A stretch of DNA of 64,000 nucleotides from Geomicrobium sediminis (lineage in GTDB: Bacteria > Bacillota > Bacilli > Bacillales > Marinococcaceae), in the NCBI RefSeq assembly GCF_016908595.1, contig NZ_JAFBEC010000005.1, positions 217,349-281,348 on the forward strand, in the 5' to 3' direction. This document shows, piece after piece, positions 61,579 through 64,000 of this stretch. Both the position numbers and the translations under genes were made by a program. Position 1 is the stretch's first letter, and each line of letters starts with the position of its first letter. The notes beneath the pieces are model-generated. The model ran no database searches. It saw nothing but the letters and a program-made list of their open reading frames with translations, and was not told where the DNA came from.

Positions 61579-61798
61579 GATGTGGTTAATAGAAGACGCT
61601 TTTCTGTTAAGTTACTTCATGATGAAAATGAGAACCTACTTTGTATACAACATTTGTACATAGCAGTTATTCTAGTTATTCAGTCAATTGCAAGATGGAC
61701 CAATAAGAGTAAAAACAAATAATTATGCCTTCATCTCGGTCGATCGTTGAATGTATGCTCATCTAAATAAGTTGAACTAAAGATTATCCCCTTATCCC
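61579..61798. other. intergenic spacer before repeat copy B
   Basis: 220 bases between the iron-operon terminator and the dispersed repeat. AT-rich, with no frame, promoter or repeat that I can support. Confidence 0.5.
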
Positions 61799-61977
61799 AT
61801 GATTTTCACTGCAGACGGATGCTTGCACCCCTGGCACAAGGGCAACATCGGCTCCTGCTTCACAGTCACCGTGTCTTCTATGCCGCGTAGTAGCGGCCGA
61901 ACCTTCTCAGGCTTTTCGCCTTGCGGGGTCTCGACTCGCTCCTTCTTACGCAGGCGTCACCGACTTACGTTCCAACA
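61799..61977 (+). repeat. dispersed GC-rich repeat, copy B
   Basis: Opposite in orientation to copy A (17619-17793) and about 85% identical by eye, with small insertions and deletions toward the 3' end that shift any reading frame. An ATG frame through it is therefore not a conserved protein. Confidence 0.75.
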
Positions 61978-62244
61978 TTGATGTTCGTTTTAAGAACTCA
62001 ATTATTCATGCAGGTCGTAATTGTATCTTCTCCGAATCAAGAAATTCATTTTTCATTCTATATAAAGGAGTTGAAGTTAAGCCATATTATCTGGAAGATT
62101 ATCTTTCAGGAAAATATTTAACCATTCACATTTACTCTAATTTGCCTCTACAATTTAAAAAGCTCTTATTAAGAATCATGATCCAATTCACGAAGATGGG
62201 TGCAATCCTTATTATTACGAGTTAGCGCTCTTTTACGAAATTAA
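61978..62244. other. intergenic region, no gene supported
   Basis: AT-rich spacer between repeat copy B and the LysE-type gene. Short frames are present but none has a ribosome site or recognisable protein similarity. It may be decayed coding sequence. Confidence 0.5.
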
Positions 62245-62946
62245 TCATTTTGGTGGTCTTTCTGTCGCAAGCCAAGTTCCTAATCCGATCATCGTCAATC
62301 CTGATAATTGATTCACTCGTTTATCTTTATTGAAAGAGCTTCTATTCTTTGAGAGTAACCAGCCAGAAAGAGCATAAATCCAGGCACAGACAAATTCAAT
62401 AAAGATATAAGCAATACCTGTAATGAAAATCAATACAGGAATATTGTTAGCTTGAACACTAATAAACTGAGGTAAAAATACTGCAAACAATATATAGGCC
62501 TTAGGGTTAGACATTGCCACAATAAATTCTTGTTTAATCGCCTTTTTTACGGATGTAATTTCCTCATCATATTTTATCGGATCACTTTTGCAAAGCATTT
62601 GTATTCCTAGATAAATTAAGTATACAACACCGATCCATTTTACAATCTGAAAGAAGGCTGATGATGCTGTTAATACTGTTCCTAAACCTAAAGCCACAGC
62701 TGTAACCATTATCAGAAAAGCACTAAATCGACCACTCACAGCACTTATTGCCACTTTTATACCGTGAGTATAGCTATTCCTTAATGATAAAATTTGATTT
62801 GGGCCAGGAGTAATTGCCATGATTATAGAGGCAACAATAAAGCTTCTCCATGTAATATCCCTCAAATTTGAGGCGTTAAAAAGAAATACCAGAGTAATAG
62901 AAGACAAAATTGAAAAAACAATGATTGATGACAATTTCAGCTTCAT
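62245..62946 (-). CDS. LysE/RhtB-family amino acid exporter with N-terminal extra helix
   Basis: A 233-residue transporter. The RhtB signature WRSFIVASIIMAITPGPNQILSLRNS begins only at residue 33; family members normally start there, so the first 30 residues add a further helix. Later landmarks: GRFSAFLIMVTAVALGLG and MSNPKAYILFAVFLPQF. GGGGGTGC lies 6 bases before the ATG, supporting the long start. Exported compound unknown; homoserine, threonine or branched-chain amino acids are known for relatives. Confidence 0.8.
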   Translation of the reverse strand: MKLKLSSIIVFSILSSITLVFLFNASNLRDITWRSFIVASIIMAITPGPNQILSLRNSYTHGIKVAISAVSGRFSAFLIMVTAVALGLGTVLTASSAFFQIVKWIGVVYLIYLGIQMLCKSDPIKYDEEITSVKKAIKQEFIVAMSNPKAYILFAVFLPQFISVQANNIPVLIFITGIAYIFIEFVCAWIYALSGWLLSKNRSSFNKDKRVNQLSGLTMIGLGTWLATERPPK

Positions 62947-63073
62947 TGTTGCACCCCCATACTTTCTAGCTGTACCTGCTTCATTCGTTATCGAACATAT
63001 AAATAAAGGAATTCGATGGGTGAATTACTCCATTGCTAGCGGTCTAGTGGCTTAATGCTTTTTCTTCAATAAC

Positions 63074-63097
63074 TCCCCTATAGACTGGGGAATTTTT
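63074..63097 (+). terminator. weak plus-strand terminator-like hairpin
   Basis: TCCCC / GGGGA stem with an 8-base loop followed by TTTTT. No gene precedes it on the plus strand, so its role is unclear. Confidence 0.4.
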
Positions 63098-63236
63098 CTC
63101 TACTTTTTTGCGGGATTATCATTCTACGTTTCCTTGAAAGTACTAGAGGTAACTACACGCAAACTTATTTCTTCATAAATTAAAGCGCACACCCGATAAT
63201 GGCATAAAGTGCTTAGATTAACGCGACCACTTTATT

Positions 63237-63716
63237 TCATGTATAAGAATGCTTTTTCATTTTTCTTATATAAGCAATTTGGCCAATATGATACGCATTA
63301 TGGGTCGCAGCATTACCAATCAGGGCCCACCACTCAGCTTCTACAGGAAATCCAGCCACGGTTGATTCTAACGTATCTTCTTTTGTGATTAGTGCTTGCC
63401 ATTGCAACAGCACATCTAATAGCTGATCTTTAAGTTCTCCAAATTTTTTCTCTTTAGAGACGATAAAACTGTCTGCATTATCCTCTAATGACTGTATAGC
63501 ATTGAAGTTAGACTGAATATATCGTTTTTGCCACACCTCATTCCAATAAATAAGATGCTGGATGATTTCTGCAATACTATGACTTTCAGTGTCAGGCTTC
63601 CAAAATGCATCGTCGTCATTGATCCCTTCTACAACTTCTTTAAAAGAAACATACCAGCTTCGATCATTTGCATTTGCTAATAACTGATTTAATAGGACTG
63701 CTTTCGCATCAACCAT
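63237..63716 (-). CDS. DinB-family protein
   Basis: A 159-residue four-helix-bundle protein of the DinB/YfiT group. The three metal His are in IIQHLIYWNEVW and in ATHNAYHIGQIAYIRK. Such proteins include thiol-dependent transferases (bacillithiol-linked in Bacillus), so a bacillithiol S-transferase-like role is possible. The ATG follows GGGGATGAAATGTT. Monocistronic as far as seen. Confidence 0.82.
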   Translation of the reverse strand: MVDAKAVLLNQLLANANDRSWYVSFKEVVEGINDDDAFWKPDTESHSIAEIIQHLIYWNEVWQKRYIQSNFNAIQSLEDNADSFIVSKEKKFGELKDQLLDVLLQWQALITKEDTLESTVAGFPVEAEWWALIGNAATHNAYHIGQIAYIRKMKKHSYT

Positions 63717-63822
63717 AACATTTCATCCCCTATAGCATTTATGACCTTATAAACCTTTCGACCTTCCTCAATCATATCCTCTCAGTAGCCGATTTAAATC
63801 ACAATCTTCCCATTCACAAAAA

Positions 63823-63848
63823 GCGCAATCCTTATTGCAGGATTGCGC
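63823..63848 (-). terminator. minus-strand terminator near the right edge
   Basis: Perfect 10-base stem GCGCAATCCT / AGGATTGCGC with a 6-base loop and TTTTT on the minus strand. It probably ends a transcript that enters from beyond the right edge. Confidence 0.7.
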
Positions 63849-64000
63849 CCGATTGCTGAAGATCAATGACTTAATTAACATTACCACTAATAAATAATAA
63901 CTCTAAAAATCCATATATTATAGGATTTTCTTTTAATTATAAGTAGACATATAACTAAGCACGATTAATGACTTCTAACTTAGTTTATGTCTAATCTAAT

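Noticed and set aside
61799..61981. 60-codon plus-strand frame over repeat B
   Set aside because: Same repeat element; protein-level similarity to copy A is lost after the gaps, so it is not a gene.
61921..62121. 66-codon frame after repeat B
   Set aside because: No ribosome site, starts inside the repeat, and has no recognisable protein features.
63849..64000. end of a gene entering from the right edge
   Set aside because: The only open minus-strand frame before the terminator at 63823 is about 13 codons long between stops, so no coding sequence can be supported.

Overview
The window looks like a chromosomal segment of a low-to-moderate GC Bacillaceae, most likely a haloalkaliphilic Bacillus relative (Alkalihalobacillus/Shouchella type). 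Reasons: strong AGGAGG ribosome sites with frequent GTG/TTG starts, many rho-independent terminators, Bacillus-type families (MneS-like CDF exporter, YitT proteins, Rap-Phr signalling, MocR and Rrf2 regulators, TatA-TatC), very acidic exported proteins, and candidate sigma-B, Fur and CcpA sites. I see no rRNA, tRNA, CRISPR array, phage or intact insertion sequence. Genus assignment is inference.

Layout. 1-7.3 kb: start of a gene running out of the left edge, a patatin lipase, a CDF metal exporter, and a complete ugp-type ABC operon (binding protein, two permeases, ATPase) ending in a metallophosphoesterase. 7.3-16.5 kb: cell-wall enzymes (D,D-carboxypeptidase, LysM-L,D-transpeptidase), a divergent catalase behind a sigma-B-like promoter, a secreted M28 peptidase, an MBL hydrolase, a phosphoesterase and an epimerase. 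16.5-17.9 kb is gene-poor accessory DNA: a probable type I toxin-antitoxin locus, an IS1182-like transposase remnant and a GC-rich dispersed repeat that recurs inverted at 61.8 kb. 17.9-22.0 kb: a five-gene catabolic-looking operon (RidA, saccharopine-dehydrogenase-like, homoserine-dehydrogenase-like, FAH hydrolase, SDR) whose second gene carries one in-frame stop. It diverges from an Rrf2 regulator and a thioredoxin-reductase-like flavoprotein that share an operator.

24-34 kb: a rap-phr cassette, a six-SH3b amidase, an M23 protein, an AAC(3)-family protein, an ECF S-component, a LOG-family enzyme, flavohemoglobin and a cupin. 33-49 kb: regulator-transporter modules: MMPL exporter plus heptad-repeat partner with TetR; LysE with MocR; NCS1 permease with FCD-GntR, two isochorismatase-type amidohydrolases and a cupin; ArsR with a His-rich CzcD; MarR with an MBL lactonase-like enzyme; two YitT paralogues and a TetR. 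A palindromic element containing GGGGACAGTCCCC sits at four gene ends here. It encodes the same tail (GDSPP) on unrelated proteins and supplies stop codons.

49-64 kb: an SDR, a methyltransferase, a C26 amidotransferase, a PLD-like protein, a TatA-TatC pair directly behind the wreck of a GMC oxidoreductase gene, a lipoprotein gene with an in-frame TAG, a complete Fur-boxed iron-siderophore ABC operon, the second dispersed repeat, a second LysE-type exporter and a DinB protein.

The strongest leads are the gene-end palindromes, the type I toxin-antitoxin candidate, the GntR-controlled double amidohydrolase cluster, the Tat pair left beside a decayed substrate gene, and the rap-phr pair. Small genes found by reading (phr, the toxin peptide and other 30-54-residue membrane peptides) are listed individually.
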